Source: Candidatus Rokuibacteriota bacterium (lineage in GTDB: Bacteria; Methylomirabilota; Methylomirabilia; Rokubacteriales; CSP1-6). From it: a DNA stretch of 64,000 nucleotides. A model generated the notes under the pieces. The model ran no database searches. It was given only the letters and a program-made list of their open reading frames with translations, and was not told the DNA's origin. Every line of letters begins with the position of its first letter. Within the stretch, counting starts at the first letter, position 1. Location: the NCBI GenBank assembly GCA_030647435.1, contig JAUSJX010000107.1:1-64000 (forward strand), given 5' to 3'. The position numbers and the translations under genes were made by a program. Shown here in pieces: positions 32,455 through 40,670 of the stretch.

Positions 32455-33650
32455 TACGAGATGCCGGTGGCGCGCAGGCGCGTGATCTCCTCCTCGCTGT
32501 AGCCTGACTCGCGCAGAATCTCGTCCGTGTGCTGGCCCGGCATGGGCGGCGGGCGCCGCATGGCCGCGCGGCCGGTCGAGAGCTCGAGCGGGAAGCGGAG
32601 GAGCTTGACGGGCCCCGCCACGGGATGCTGGATCTCCTCGACGGCGTCGGCCGCCTGCACGGCGGGGTCGGCGAAGGTCTCAGTATAGGTATTGATGGGC
32701 GCCGCCCAGATGCCCTGCGGCACCAGGCGCTCGAGCCACTCCGCCGTCGTGCGCTCGCGTGTGACGGGGTCGATGAGCCGGGCGACGGCCTCGCGCGCCT
32801 CGAAGTTCCACGTGACGGCGACGTAGGGCTCGAGCGCGGGCAGCGGGAGCGCGCGCGCCAGCGCGCCGAGCGGCGACATGGAGAGCACGATGTGCCCGTC
32901 GCGCGTCGCGTACACGCCGTAGGGCGGCGGGTGGAACATGCTCGCGAGCCCGGTCGGGCTCTTCTCGAGGCGCGCGCCGTTCAGGTGATACGACGCGACC
33001 TCGATCTGGAGATCGAGCGCGGCCTTGAGCATGCTGGCCTCGACCTGGAGGCCCTTGCCGGTGCGCGCACGCTCGAGGAGCGCCGCCAGCACGCCCATCG
33101 CGAGCAGCGCCGCGCCGTGCTGGTCGATGACGGCCGTGCCGACGGGCGTCGGCGGCTGGTCCGCGCGGCCGGAAATGGAGGCGAGGCCGGAGAACGCTTG
33201 CATGAGAAGGTCCTGCCCCGGCCTGTCGCGGTACGGGCTCGACTCGCCGTAGCCCGAGGCCGAGGCGTAGATGAGCCGCGGGTTGATCTTGGAGACGTCG
33301 TTCCAGCCCAGCCCCAAGCGCTCCATGACTCCCGGCCTGAAGTTCTGGACGAGCACGTCCGCGCTCTCGACGAGCCTGCGTGCGACGGCGAGGCCCTCGG
33401 GCTTCTTCAGGTCGAGCGTCAGGCTGCGTTGGTTCCTGTGCGCCAGGAGGAAGAAGACGCTGACGCCGTTGAGAAACAGATTGGCGCCCGACCAGTGCCG
33501 CTCCCAGAGCGTCCCGCCCGGCGGCTCGATCTTGACCACGTCGGCGCCCATGTCGGCGAGGAACTGGACGCCCGACGGCCCGAGCAGGAACTGGGTGAAC
33601 GAGAGGACGCGGACGCCCGCGAGGACGCTGAGCGCCGGGCGCTCGCTCAC
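32454..33650 (-). CDS. CaiB/BaiF family III CoA-transferase
   Basis: 398 residues with the family III CoA-transferase features: LAGVRVLSFTQFLLGPSG, FLADMGADVVKIEPPGGTLWE, RNQRSLTLDLKKPEGLAV, VLVQNFRPGVMERLGLG, and the catalytic Asp in YRDRPGQDLLMQAFSGL. These enzymes move CoA between carboxylic acids (carnitine, bile acids, oxalate/formate, itaconate and others). The GTG at 33650 overlaps the stop of the MaoC gene by four bases, so the two are translationally coupled. That pairing suggests a small acyl-CoA hydration/activation pathway, for instance mesaconate- or itaconate-like acids. The stop lies at the edge of the RAYT unit. Confidence 0.92.
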   Translation of the reverse strand: MSERPALSVLAGVRVLSFTQFLLGPSGVQFLADMGADVVKIEPPGGTLWERHWSGANLFLNGVSVFFLLAHRNQRSLTLDLKKPEGLAVARRLVESADVLVQNFRPGVMERLGLGWNDVSKINPRLIYASASGYGESSPYRDRPGQDLLMQAFSGLASISGRADQPPTPVGTAVIDQHGAALLAMGVLAALLERARTGKGLQVEASMLKAALDLQIEVASYHLNGARLEKSPTGLASMFHPPPYGVYATRDGHIVLSMSPLGALARALPLPALEPYVAVTWNFEAREAVARLIDPVTRERTTAEWLERLVPQGIWAAPINTYTETFADPAVQAADAVEEIQHPVAGPVKLLRFPLELSTGRAAMRRPPPMPGQHTDEILRESGYSEEEITRLRATGIS

Positions 33651-34078
33651 TCGACGCCCTTGAGGATGTGGGTCGCCGCGCACACCACGTCGCCGCGCTG
33701 GGTGGTGCAGGTGACGCGCGCGAAGGTCTTCCGCTGGACCGGGTCGCGCTCGACGATCTCGTAGTCGACCGTGACCGTGTCGCCGATGAAGAGCGGGGCG
33801 GGGAAGCGGACCTTGTCGTAGCCGTAGGAGACCCAGGTGCCCGCCAGCCCCTCGAGGATCTTCGTCGAGGTGTTGGACATGAGCCCGAGGGCGAGCGCGC
33901 CGTGGGCGATGCGCCGGCCGTACTTGGTCTTGCGCATGTACTCTTCGTCCACGTGGTTGGGCGAGAGATCTCCGGTGATGCCGGCGAAGAGGTAGACGTC
34001 AGATTCCGAGATGGTTTTGCTGAAGGTGACGCGGCGTCCGATCGTGAGCGCCTCGAACCCGTCCTTGGCCATTGCCAT
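33647..34078 (-). CDS. MaoC-like enoyl-CoA hydratase/dehydratase
   Basis: 143 residues, single hot-dog domain. The hydratase-2 motif is visible as YLFAGITGDLSPNHVDEEY with the catalytic Asp and His, followed by KYGRRIAHGALALGLMSN. It hydrates or dehydrates an enoyl-CoA or (R)-3-hydroxyacyl-CoA. The start follows a good GAAAGGAG ribosome binding site. It is the first gene of a two-gene unit with the CaiB-type CoA-transferase and is divergent from the methyltransferase gene. Confidence 0.9.
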   Translation of the reverse strand: MAMAKDGFEALTIGRRVTFSKTISESDVYLFAGITGDLSPNHVDEEYMRKTKYGRRIAHGALALGLMSNTSTKILEGLAGTWVSYGYDKVRFPAPLFIGDTVTVDYEIVERDPVQRKTFARVTCTTQRGDVVCAATHILKGVE

Positions 34079-34156
34079 GTCGTGCTCCTTTCTCTCTCCC
34101 GCGAAGCGGGCTGACTGTAGGGCCGGGCGCGGGCGGCGTCAAGCCTGCCGATAGGG

Positions 34157-34162
34157 TAGGAT
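34157..34162 (+). promoter_or_regulatory. -10-like TAGGAT box 7 bases before a start codon
   Basis: The same hexamer and the same 7-base spacing as at 2123-2128/2136. It precedes the methyltransferase ATG at 34170 and no Shine-Dalgarno is present, suggesting a leaderless message. Confidence 0.4.
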
Positions 34163-34169
34163 CCCTCTC

Positions 34170-34718
34170 ATGAGCCGCAACCGAAAGCTTCTCGCGGCGT
34201 GCTCCGGCCTCTGGCTGGGCTTTGCCGCAGGCTGCGCGCGCGTGCCCGGCGTCGAGGTGCCGGACGTCCGGACGCCGCCCGAGGTCGTGGTCGAGATACT
34301 GAGGCTCGCCCGCGTGGGCCCGGGCGATACGGTCTATGACCTGGGCTCGGGCGACGGGCGCATCGTGATCGCGGCCGCGCGCGATTTCGGGGCGCGCGGG
34401 GTGGGGATCGAGCTGGATCCGGATCTCGTGGCCGAATCAGCGAAGAACGCCCGGCGCGCTGGCGTTGCGGAGAACACGCGCTTCCTCCTGCAGGACATCT
34501 TCGAGGCCGACATCAGCGCGGCGACCGTCGTCACGATGTATTTGTCGCCCGACGTCAACCTGCGATTGAAGCCCAAGCTCCTGTCCCAGCTCAAGCCCGG
34601 CTCGCGCATCGTCTCCCACGATTTCCCGATCGGCGTCTGGCAGCCCGCGCGCGTCGCCAACTTCAAGGGCCCCGAGCGCACCCACGTGCTCTCGCTCTGG
34701 ATCGTCCCGCCTCGCTAG
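34170..34718 (+). CDS. Class I SAM-dependent methyltransferase with lipoprotein-like N-terminus
   Basis: 182 residues. A Rossmann-type methyltransferase domain has motif I YDLGSGDGRIVIAAA near residue 55, the acidic residue of motif II in GVGIELDPDLV and a motif IV-like QDIFEADIS. It is preceded by about 25 hydrophobic residues ending FAAGC, a lipobox-like sequence. If processed, the enzyme would be tethered outside the membrane, where SAM is not available; more likely it is a membrane anchor facing the cytosol or a signal-like artefact. Substrate unknown. It lies alone between the CoA-transferase pair and the nuo operon. Confidence 0.8.
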   Translation: MSRNRKLLAACSGLWLGFAAGCARVPGVEVPDVRTPPEVVVEILRLARVGPGDTVYDLGSGDGRIVIAAARDFGARGVGIELDPDLVAESAKNARRAGVAENTRFLLQDIFEADISAATVVTMYLSPDVNLRLKPKLLSQLKPGSRIVSHDFPIGVWQPARVANFKGPERTHVLSLWIVPPR

Positions 34719-34790
34719 GGTCCCTGGTTCAGAACGGGGCGCCCGGCCGGGTGCTGATGCATCCGCGTGATACACTGCGCACAGGGCCTG

Positions 34791-34799
34791 TGCTATGCT
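34791..34799 (+). promoter_or_regulatory. Possible extended -10 promoter of the nuo operon
   Basis: TGCTATGCT is an extended -10 (TGn plus TATGCT) 35 bases before the nuoA GTG. No good -35 is seen, as often with extended -10 promoters. A clear ribosome binding site (CAGGAGG) follows at 34821-34827. Confidence 0.35.
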
Positions 34800-34834
34800 C
34801 CGCGCGGTTTTCCACATTCTCAGGAGGCGCGCAC

Positions 34835-35188
34835 GTGACCGGGTATCTGCCCGTGATGATCTTTCTGGCGCTCATCGTGGCGTTCGCCGTGGTGTCGCTC
34901 GTCGCGGCCTCCGTCCTGCGGCCCGCGCGCCCCTACTTCTCGAAGCTCGAGAACTACGAATGCGGCGCCGAGCCAATCGGCGAGGCATGGGTGCAGTTCC
35001 CCGTGGGCTTCTACCTGGTCGCCTTGATCTTCATCGTCTTCGACGCGCTCGCCATCTTCCTCTTCCCGTGGGCGCTCGTGCTCCGCGGACTCGGGATGGG
35101 CGGCGTCGGCGTGATGGCGCTCTTCGTGGCCATCCTCGGGCTCGGCTGGGTCTACGCGCTCCGGGAGGGCATCCTCGAATGGAAATAA
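34835..35188 (+). CDS. nuoA: NADH-quinone oxidoreductase subunit A
   Basis: 117 residues, three membrane helices, with the conserved loop [20 protein letters not shown] (including the Cys/Glu/Pro pattern) and the second-helix FVLYxV-equivalent region [24 protein letters not shown]. It starts at GTG 34835 after the ribosome binding site CAGGAGG. Part of the membrane arm near the quinone site, first gene of the complex I operon; overlaps nuoB by 10 bases. Confidence 0.95.
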   Translation: MTGYLPVMIFLALIVAFAVVSLVAASVLRPARPYFSKLENYECGAEPIGEAWVQFPVGFYLVALIFIVFDALAIFLFPWALVLRGLGMGGVGVMALFVAILGLGWVYALREGILEWK

Positions 35189-35817
35189 AGGCTCCGACGC
35201 CGCAGATACCGCCAGCCGTCTGGACCGAGTTCAAGGATCTCCAGGAGTGGGAAAAGCTCCACCAGACGCGGCCCGAGGGCGACAAGCACTCCGCGCTCTT
35301 CGAGACCCTGGAAGACGGCGTCTTCAACTTTCCTGGCGGTTTCATCGTGACCACGGTCGCCGACGCCTTCTTCAACTGGGCGCGCAAGTCCTCGGTCTGG
35401 CCCGTGACCTTCGGCCTCGCCTGCTGCGCCATCGAGATGATGGCGACGTTCGCCTCGCGCTTCGACGTCGAGCGCCTCGGCATGGTGCCCTTCGCCTCGC
35501 CGCGCCATTCGGACCTCATGATCGTCTCCGGCACCGTCACCATCAAGATGGCGCCGATGCTCAAGCGCATCTACGAGCAGATGCCCGATCCCAAGTGGGC
35601 CGTGTCCATGGGCTCCTGCGCGAATTCGGGCGGGCCGTTCCGCCACGGCTACCACGTCGTCAAGGGCGTGGACCGCGTCATCCCGGTGGACGTCTACGTG
35701 CCGGGCTGCCCGCCGCCTCCGGAGTCGCTCCTCTATGGCCTGCTCAAGCTCCAGGACCAGATCTCCCACTTCCGCACGACGGGCCAGCGCGCCACGCCCA
35801 CCGAGAAGACCGACTAG
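35179..35817 (+). CDS. nuoB: NADH-quinone oxidoreductase subunit B (N2 cluster)
   Basis: 212 residues. The four cysteines of cluster N2 are seen as the tandem pair in [10 protein letters not shown], one in MGSCANSGG and one in VPGCPPPPE. The N-terminal part is a little longer than in short NuoB proteins (about 60 residues before the conserved core [16 protein letters not shown]). It starts within the end of nuoA and ends two bases before nuoC. It passes electrons to quinone together with NuoD. Confidence 0.95.
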   Translation: MEIKAPTPQIPPAVWTEFKDLQEWEKLHQTRPEGDKHSALFETLEDGVFNFPGGFIVTTVADAFFNWARKSSVWPVTFGLACCAIEMMATFASRFDVERLGMVPFASPRHSDLMIVSGTVTIKMAPMLKRIYEQMPDPKWAVSMGSCANSGGPFRHGYHVVKGVDRVIPVDVYVPGCPPPPESLLYGLLKLQDQISHFRTTGQRATPTEKTD

Positions 35818-35818
35818 C

Positions 35819-36274
35819 GTGCTGACTCCGGAGCAGGCGCGCGGGCTGGTTCAGGAGCGGTTCGGCGTCACCGTATCGGGCGAGGGCCCCCTCCTCGTCG
35901 TAGAGGTGCCGGCGGACCGGTGGCTCCCGCTCGGCGAATTCGCCCGCGAGACCCTCGGCTGCGTCTATTTCTCCTTCATGACGGCCGTGGACTGGAAGGA
36001 GCAGGGGCTCGAGGTCGTGGCGCGCGTCGAGAACCTGGACGCCAACTTCGCCGTCTTCATGAAGACGAAGCTCGGCCCCGGCGAGACGCGCTGCGCCTCG
36101 CTCCAGCCCGTCTGGCGCGGCGCCGACTGGATGGAGCGCGAGTGCTACGACATGTTCGGCATCCGCTTCGAGGGGCATCCGGATTTGCGGCGTATCCTCC
36201 TGCCCCAGGACTGGGAAGGCCACCCGCTGCTCAAGTCCTACGCCGTGGACACGCCGCATCCCCCGTATCGCTAA
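35819..36274 (+). CDS. nuoC: NADH-quinone oxidoreductase subunit C
   Basis: 151 residues, the 30-kDa subunit, with the family motif WMERECYDMFGIRFEGHPDL followed by RRILLPQDWEGHPL near the C-terminus. The GTG at 35819 lies one base after the nuoB stop codon. It is not fused to NuoD, which is separated by an unrelated NIPSNAP gene. Confidence 0.95.
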   Translation: MLTPEQARGLVQERFGVTVSGEGPLLVVEVPADRWLPLGEFARETLGCVYFSFMTAVDWKEQGLEVVARVENLDANFAVFMKTKLGPGETRCASLQPVWRGADWMERECYDMFGIRFEGHPDLRRILLPQDWEGHPLLKSYAVDTPHPPYR

Positions 36275-36293
36275 CAGACAAGGGAGTCTTCTC

Positions 36294-36929
36294 ATGATCC
36301 ACGAGCTTCGGACCTACACGCTCCAGCCGGGCACGCAAGGCCAGTACCTCAAGAACTCCTCCGAGATCGGCCGCAAGATTCGCGGCGACAAGTACGGCAA
36401 GCTCGAGGGCTTCTGGTCCACGGAATTCGGGACGCTGAACCAGGTCGTCCACCTCTGGACGTTCGAGAGCCTCAACGAGCGGGAGCGGCTGCGCGGCGAG
36501 CTCGCGAAGAACGAGGAGTGGACCAAGAGCTACCTGCCGCAGACGCGCGGCATGCTGCTGGCGCAGGAGAACAAGATCCTGTCGAGCGTTTTACCGCTCA
36601 AGCCGCCGGCCGAGCCCGGCCACGTCTACGAGCTGCGCTGGTACCGGGCGCACGTCGGCCGGTTGGCGGAGTGGATCGGCCTCTTCAAGGGCGTCATGCC
36701 GGCGCGCGAGAAGTACTCGAAGAACGTCGGGGTCTTTCAGGCCGAGGCGGGGCAGCTCAACGAGGCCGTGCATCTCTGGGCCTACAAGGACCTCAACGAC
36801 CGCGCCACGGTCAGGAGCAAGGTGCTCCAGGACCCCGAGTGGCAGGTCTTCCTTGGGAAATCCGCGCCCTGCCTCGCCGAGATGAAATCGATCATCCTCA
36901 ACCCGGCTCCGCATTCCCCGATGAAATAA
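36294..36929 (+). CDS. NIPSNAP family protein inside the nuo operon
   Basis: 211 residues built of two NIPSNAP (ferredoxin-like, dimeric alpha/beta barrel) repeats: MIHELRTYTLQPGTQGQYLK with VVHLWTFESLNERERLR in the first, and VYELRWYRAHVGRLAEWIGL with AVHLWAYKDLNDRATVR in the second. NIPSNAP proteins have no settled enzyme activity in bacteria; in mitochondria they bind inner-membrane partners. The gene lies between nuoC and nuoD with 19 bases upstream and a 76-base gap downstream, same strand, so it should be transcribed with complex I. Whether it is an assembly factor or simply an insertion is open. It has its own GGGAG ribosome binding site. Confidence 0.88.
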   Translation: MIHELRTYTLQPGTQGQYLKNSSEIGRKIRGDKYGKLEGFWSTEFGTLNQVVHLWTFESLNERERLRGELAKNEEWTKSYLPQTRGMLLAQENKILSSVLPLKPPAEPGHVYELRWYRAHVGRLAEWIGLFKGVMPAREKYSKNVGVFQAEAGQLNEAVHLWAYKDLNDRATVRSKVLQDPEWQVFLGKSAPCLAEMKSIILNPAPHSPMK

Positions 36930-37005
36930 CACCCGCGATGATTTTCGAGATGAGACGGGGCCGACGAGCCGCAGGCGAGGAGCCCGGCGAGACGAGTACC
37001 GAATA

Positions 37006-38166
37006 ATGGACATCGAAGCGCGGCAGGTTCTCGAGATGGGCTACGGCGGCGCCGAGCGCATCACCATGAACATGGGGCCTCAGCACCCGTCCTCCCACGG
37101 GGTCTTCCGCGCGATCCTCACGCTCGAGGGCGAGACCGTGATCGCGATGGACGCCGTTATCGGCTACCTCCACCGCTGTCACGAGAAGCTCTCCGAGACG
37201 CTCACGTACACCCAGTACCCGTCCATCGCGTCCAAGACCGACTACGTCGCCGCGATGACGAGCGAGCTGGCCTACGTGCGCGCGGCGGAGATGATCGGCA
37301 AGATCGACGTGCCCAAGCGCGCGCAGTATGTGCGCGTCATCGCCGCGGAGCTCCAGCGCGTCGCCTCCCACTGCGTCTGGCTGGGCACCTGGTGCCTCGA
37401 CATGGGCGGGGCGCTGGGCGGCGGCGCGACCGTGTTCCTCTACTGCATCCGCGAGCGCGAGGACGTCCTCGACCTCTTCGAGTCGCTGACGGGCGCGCGG
37501 CTCCTGTACGGGCTCCACCAGGTCGGCGGCGTCCGCTACGACATCCCGGCGGGCTGGGCCCAGCAGGTGCGCGCGACCGTGGACAAGATCGACGGGCGCA
37601 TCTACGAGTTCGAAGAGATGCTCGAGTCGAACGCGTTCTTCATGGCTCGGACCCAGGGCGTGGGCGTGGCCTCCCGCGAGCTGGCGCAGGAGGTCGGCAT
37701 CTCCGGGCCGCTTCTCCGCGGCTCCGGCGTGAACTACGACATACGGCGGGCCGAGCCCTACTCCTCCTACGGGGACTTCGACTTCAAGGTGCCCGTTGAG
37801 ACGGCGGGGGACTGCTTCGCGCGCTACCGGGTGCGGATGGTCGAGTTCCGCGAGTCCATCAAGATCGTCCGCCAGGCTCTCGACGGGCTTCCTGAAGGTC
37901 CCATCTCGTCTCGCCCGGGCGTCAAGTCGGTGGGGCAGGTGCGCATCCCCAAGGGCGAGGGCTATGCCCGCGTCGAGGGCGCGCGCGGCGAGGTCGGCTG
38001 CTATCTCATCGCGGACGGATCAGCCAAGCCCTACCGGATGAAGTGGCGCGGCGCCTCGTTCTCGAACCTGGCGCTCCTGCCGCACATCATCCCGGGCCAC
38101 AAGGTCGCCGACGTCGTCGCCATCATGGGCTCCGTGGATCCCGTCTTCGGCGAAGTGGACCGATGA
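37006..38166 (+). CDS. nuoD: NADH-quinone oxidoreductase subunit D
   Basis: 386 residues, 49-kDa subunit. It shows MNMGPQHPSSHGVFRAIL with the quinone-pocket His, HRCHEKLSE, the conserved RVIAAELQRVASH helix and the closing MGSVDPVFGEVDR. Together with NuoB it forms the quinone reduction site. The 76 bases upstream, after the NIPSNAP gene, could encode a 22-residue peptide (from 36938), which I do not consider a gene. A large palindromic repeat separates it from nuoH. Confidence 0.95.
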   Translation: MDIEARQVLEMGYGGAERITMNMGPQHPSSHGVFRAILTLEGETVIAMDAVIGYLHRCHEKLSETLTYTQYPSIASKTDYVAAMTSELAYVRAAEMIGKIDVPKRAQYVRVIAAELQRVASHCVWLGTWCLDMGGALGGGATVFLYCIREREDVLDLFESLTGARLLYGLHQVGGVRYDIPAGWAQQVRATVDKIDGRIYEFEEMLESNAFFMARTQGVGVASRELAQEVGISGPLLRGSGVNYDIRRAEPYSSYGDFDFKVPVETAGDCFARYRVRMVEFRESIKIVRQALDGLPEGPISSRPGVKSVGQVRIPKGEGYARVEGARGEVGCYLIADGSAKPYRMKWRGASFSNLALLPHIIPGHKVADVVAIMGSVDPVFGEVDR

Positions 38167-38181
38167 GGCCAGGTCAACCCA

Positions 38182-38233
38182 CCCCCTCACCCTACCCTCT
38201 CCCCCGTGAGGGGGAGAGGGCAGGGTGAGGGGG
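38182..38233. repeat. Large perfect palindromic repeat (CCCTCTCCCC type) between nuoD and nuoH
   Basis: Two 24-base arms, pyrimidine-rich then purine-rich, pair around a GTGA loop (left arm 38182-38205, right arm 38210-38233, one mismatch). Variants occur at 48368, 52824 and 53229-53335. In RNA this would be a very stable hairpin inside the nuo message. Confidence 0.9.
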
Positions 38234-38246
38234 GGCGGGCAGTCTG

Positions 38247-39242
38247 ATGCTCTCCGCGATCTACTTCTTCACGGTGGGCTTCATCGTGCTGAACGCCATC
38301 ATCGGCATGGTGACGTACGTGACGCTCCTCGAGCGGAAGTTCGCCGCGCGCATGCAGTCGCGCATCGGCCCCTACCGCGTCGGGCCGCACGGGCTCCTCC
38401 AGCCCATCGCGGACGCGCTCAAGCTCATGATGAAAGAGGACATCGTCCCGCGGCTCGCCGACCGCCCCGTCTACAACTTGGCACCCATCGTGTTCCTGAT
38501 CCCGTGCATGCTGATCTTCGCCACGCTGCCGTTCGCACCGGGGTTGGGCGTCGCCGACCTCAACATCGGCATCCTCTTCTTTCTCGCGGTCTCCGCCATG
38601 GAGATCGTGGGGCTGTTCATGGGCGGCTGGGGCTCCAACAACAAGTACGCGCTGCTCTCCGTAATGCGGGCGGTCAACCAGATCATCTCCTACGACCTGC
38701 CGTTCGTCTTCGCCGCGATGGTCCCGGTCCTGCTGACGGGCTCGCTCAAGCTCTCCGACATCGCCGCCGCCCAGCCGGATGTGCTGCACTGGTTCGTCTT
38801 CTTCCCGGTGATCGGCCAGCTCGCCTTCGTCGCGTACATCGTGGCGATGCTCGCGGCCGAGAACCGCGTGCCCTTCGACATCCTCGAGGCGGAGTCGGAG
38901 CTGGTCGCGGGCTTCCGCGTCGAGTACTCGGGGATGAAGTTCGCGCTGATCCAACTGGGCGAGTACGCCCACGTCATCGCCACCTCCTTCCTGGGCGCGC
39001 TGCTCTTCATGGGCGCCTGGGGCGGGCCCGGCGCCGGCGCGTTTCCGGCCCTGGGCGTGCTCTACTTCCTCCTCAAGGCGATGTTCATCTTCCTGCTGGT
39101 GACCTGGATACGCTGGAGCTTCGTCAGGATCCGGGTGGACCAGATCCTCGCCATCTCCTGGAAGCTGCTGCTGCCGGCCACGCTCGTCCTGCTCATGGCC
39201 ACGGCGGTCGTCGTCGCGTGGAAGGGGCCCGGCCTTGGATAG
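38247..39242 (+). CDS. nuoH: NADH-quinone oxidoreductase subunit H
   Basis: 331 residues, eight membrane helices. It has the matrix-loop motifs ERKFAARMQSRIGPYRVGP and the conserved ENRVPFDILEAESELVAGF with the acidic quinone-channel residues. It sits at the heel of complex I between quinone site and proton channels. The start codon follows the palindrome by 13 bases, so hairpin formation could influence its translation. Confidence 0.95.
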   Translation: MLSAIYFFTVGFIVLNAIIGMVTYVTLLERKFAARMQSRIGPYRVGPHGLLQPIADALKLMMKEDIVPRLADRPVYNLAPIVFLIPCMLIFATLPFAPGLGVADLNIGILFFLAVSAMEIVGLFMGGWGSNNKYALLSVMRAVNQIISYDLPFVFAAMVPVLLTGSLKLSDIAAAQPDVLHWFVFFPVIGQLAFVAYIVAMLAAENRVPFDILEAESELVAGFRVEYSGMKFALIQLGEYAHVIATSFLGALLFMGAWGGPGAGAFPALGVLYFLLKAMFIFLLVTWIRWSFVRIRVDQILAISWKLLLPATLVLLMATAVVVAWKGPGLG

Positions 39243-39867
39243 GCCCCTTGGGGATAAGCCCCTTGGGAACAGGCAGCTCGGCCAGAGCTTCTGGCCCGAC
39301 CTGGGCAACCTGCTGAGCGCCGTCAGGCGCGCGATGGGGATCACGCTCCTGAACCTCTTCCGCAAGCCCGTCACCGTGCACTACCCCGAGGTCAAGCGCG
39401 TCTACCCCGACCGCTTCCGCGGCGTGCTGGCGCTGACGTACGACAAGGAGACCGGCGAGGAGGACTGCATCGGCTGCCGGCTCTGCGAATACATCTGCCC
39501 GCCGCAGGTGATCAAGGTCGAGATGCTCAAGGGGGAGAAGCGCAACTTCGCCAAGACCTTCACCCTCGAGCTGTACGCCTGCGAGTTCTGCGAGCTGTGC
39601 GTCCAGGTCTGCCCCACGGACGCCATCATCATGATGAAGTCCTTCGACCTGGCGACCAGCGACCGCCGCGAGTTGCTGCTCGACAAGGACCGCCTCCACA
39701 CGATCGGCCTCCAGTTCGAGCCCTCGTGGGCGACGGGCACCGGGCTTCGCGCCATGCAGACGCCTCCCAAGGCCCCTGCCGCGGAGGCTCCTGCCGACGC
39801 GAAGCCAGCTCCCGAGCAGGTCAATGAGGAGGTCAAGGGCGCCACGCTGGAGGGTGGTGCCCGATGA
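39235..39867 (+). CDS. nuoI: NADH-quinone oxidoreductase subunit I (two 4Fe-4S clusters)
   Basis: About 210 residues. The two ferredoxin motifs CIGCRLCEYICP and CEFCELCVQVCP bind clusters N6a and N6b. The N-terminus from the TTG at 39235 contains a small repeat (PLGDKPLGN) produced by a tandem CCCCTTGGG in the DNA, and the C-terminal 45 residues are Ala/Pro-rich, an extension beyond the usual protein. The TTG overlaps the stop of nuoH; a later start is possible but no better codon exists before the conserved region. Confidence 0.92.
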   Translation: MDRPLGDKPLGNRQLGQSFWPDLGNLLSAVRRAMGITLLNLFRKPVTVHYPEVKRVYPDRFRGVLALTYDKETGEEDCIGCRLCEYICPPQVIKVEMLKGEKRNFAKTFTLELYACEFCELCVQVCPTDAIIMMKSFDLATSDRRELLLDKDRLHTIGLQFEPSWATGTGLRAMQTPPKAPAAEAPADAKPAPEQVNEEVKGATLEGGAR

Positions 39868-40358
39868 CCCTCGAGGTCGTGACCTTCTGGGGGCTGGCCG
39901 TCCTGCTCATCGGCTCCGCCCTGGCCGTGGTGCTGACCAAGAATCTCTTCCACTCGGTCCTCTATCTCGCGCTGTCGCTGACCGCGACGGCCGGCGTGTT
40001 CCTGGCGCTCGACGCGGAGTTCCTCGCAGCGGTGCAGCTCCTTCTCTACGCGGGCGGCGTCGTCACCATCGTGGTCTTCGCCATCGTGGTGACGGAGCGG
40101 CTCGTCGGCGACCGCATCACGCAGACGAGCCGGCACATCCTCGCCGGCCTGGTGCTGGCGGGCGCCTTGCTCCTGGGGGTCCTGCGCTTTCTGCGCGGCG
40201 CCGACCTGCCCGTCGAGCGCCCGGTCATCGCCGTGGACGTGACGCGGGCCATCGGCCAGGTGCTGCTGACCGAGTTCGTGCTGCCCTTCGAGCTCCTGGC
40301 CGTGCTGCTACTGGTCGGGCTCCTGGGCGCGCTGTACTTCGCGAGGCCGGAAGAATAG
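39864..40358 (+). CDS. nuoJ: NADH-quinone oxidoreductase subunit J
   Basis: 164 residues, five membrane helices; NLFHSVLYLALSLTATAGVF followed by LDAEFLAAVQLLLYAGGVV is the conserved core with the pi-bulge helix. It starts within the stop of nuoI (ATGA), and nuoK follows after two bases. Confidence 0.95.
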   Translation: MTLEVVTFWGLAVLLIGSALAVVLTKNLFHSVLYLALSLTATAGVFLALDAEFLAAVQLLLYAGGVVTIVVFAIVVTERLVGDRITQTSRHILAGLVLAGALLLGVLRFLRGADLPVERPVIAVDVTRAIGQVLLTEFVLPFELLAVLLLVGLLGALYFARPEE

Positions 40359-40360
40359 CC

Positions 40361-40660
40361 ATGGGTCTTGGCGCCTACCTCACGCTCGCCGCGGTGCTCT
40401 TCGCCATCGGCTTCTTCGGCGTCGTCACGCGGCGGAACACCATCGGCATCCTGCTCGGCATCGAGTTGATGCTCAACGCCGTCAACATCAACCTGGTCGC
40501 CTTCGCGCGCTTCAACGCCGACGTGGTCGGGATGGTCTTCACCGCGTTCACCATCCCGATCACCGTGGCCGAGGTGGCGCTGGGGCTGGCGATCGTCATC
40601 CTCATCTTCAGGATGAAGCGCACGGTCATCGCCGATCACCTGGATCTCCTTAGAGGCTGA
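40361..40660 (+). CDS. nuoK: NADH-quinone oxidoreductase subunit K
   Basis: 99 residues, three membrane helices with the conserved proton-path glutamate in IGILLGIELMLNAVNINLVAF and a second acidic residue in TVAEVALGLAIV. Normal length and position between nuoJ and nuoL. Confidence 0.95.
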   Translation: MGLGAYLTLAAVLFAIGFFGVVTRRNTIGILLGIELMLNAVNINLVAFARFNADVVGMVFTAFTIPITVAEVALGLAIVILIFRMKRTVIADHLDLLRG

Positions 40661-40670
40661 CCGGGCACCC

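Noticed and set aside
36938-37006. A 22-codon gene between NIPSNAP and nuoD
   Set aside because: Charged low-complexity peptide without homology or ribosome binding site; probably spacer.
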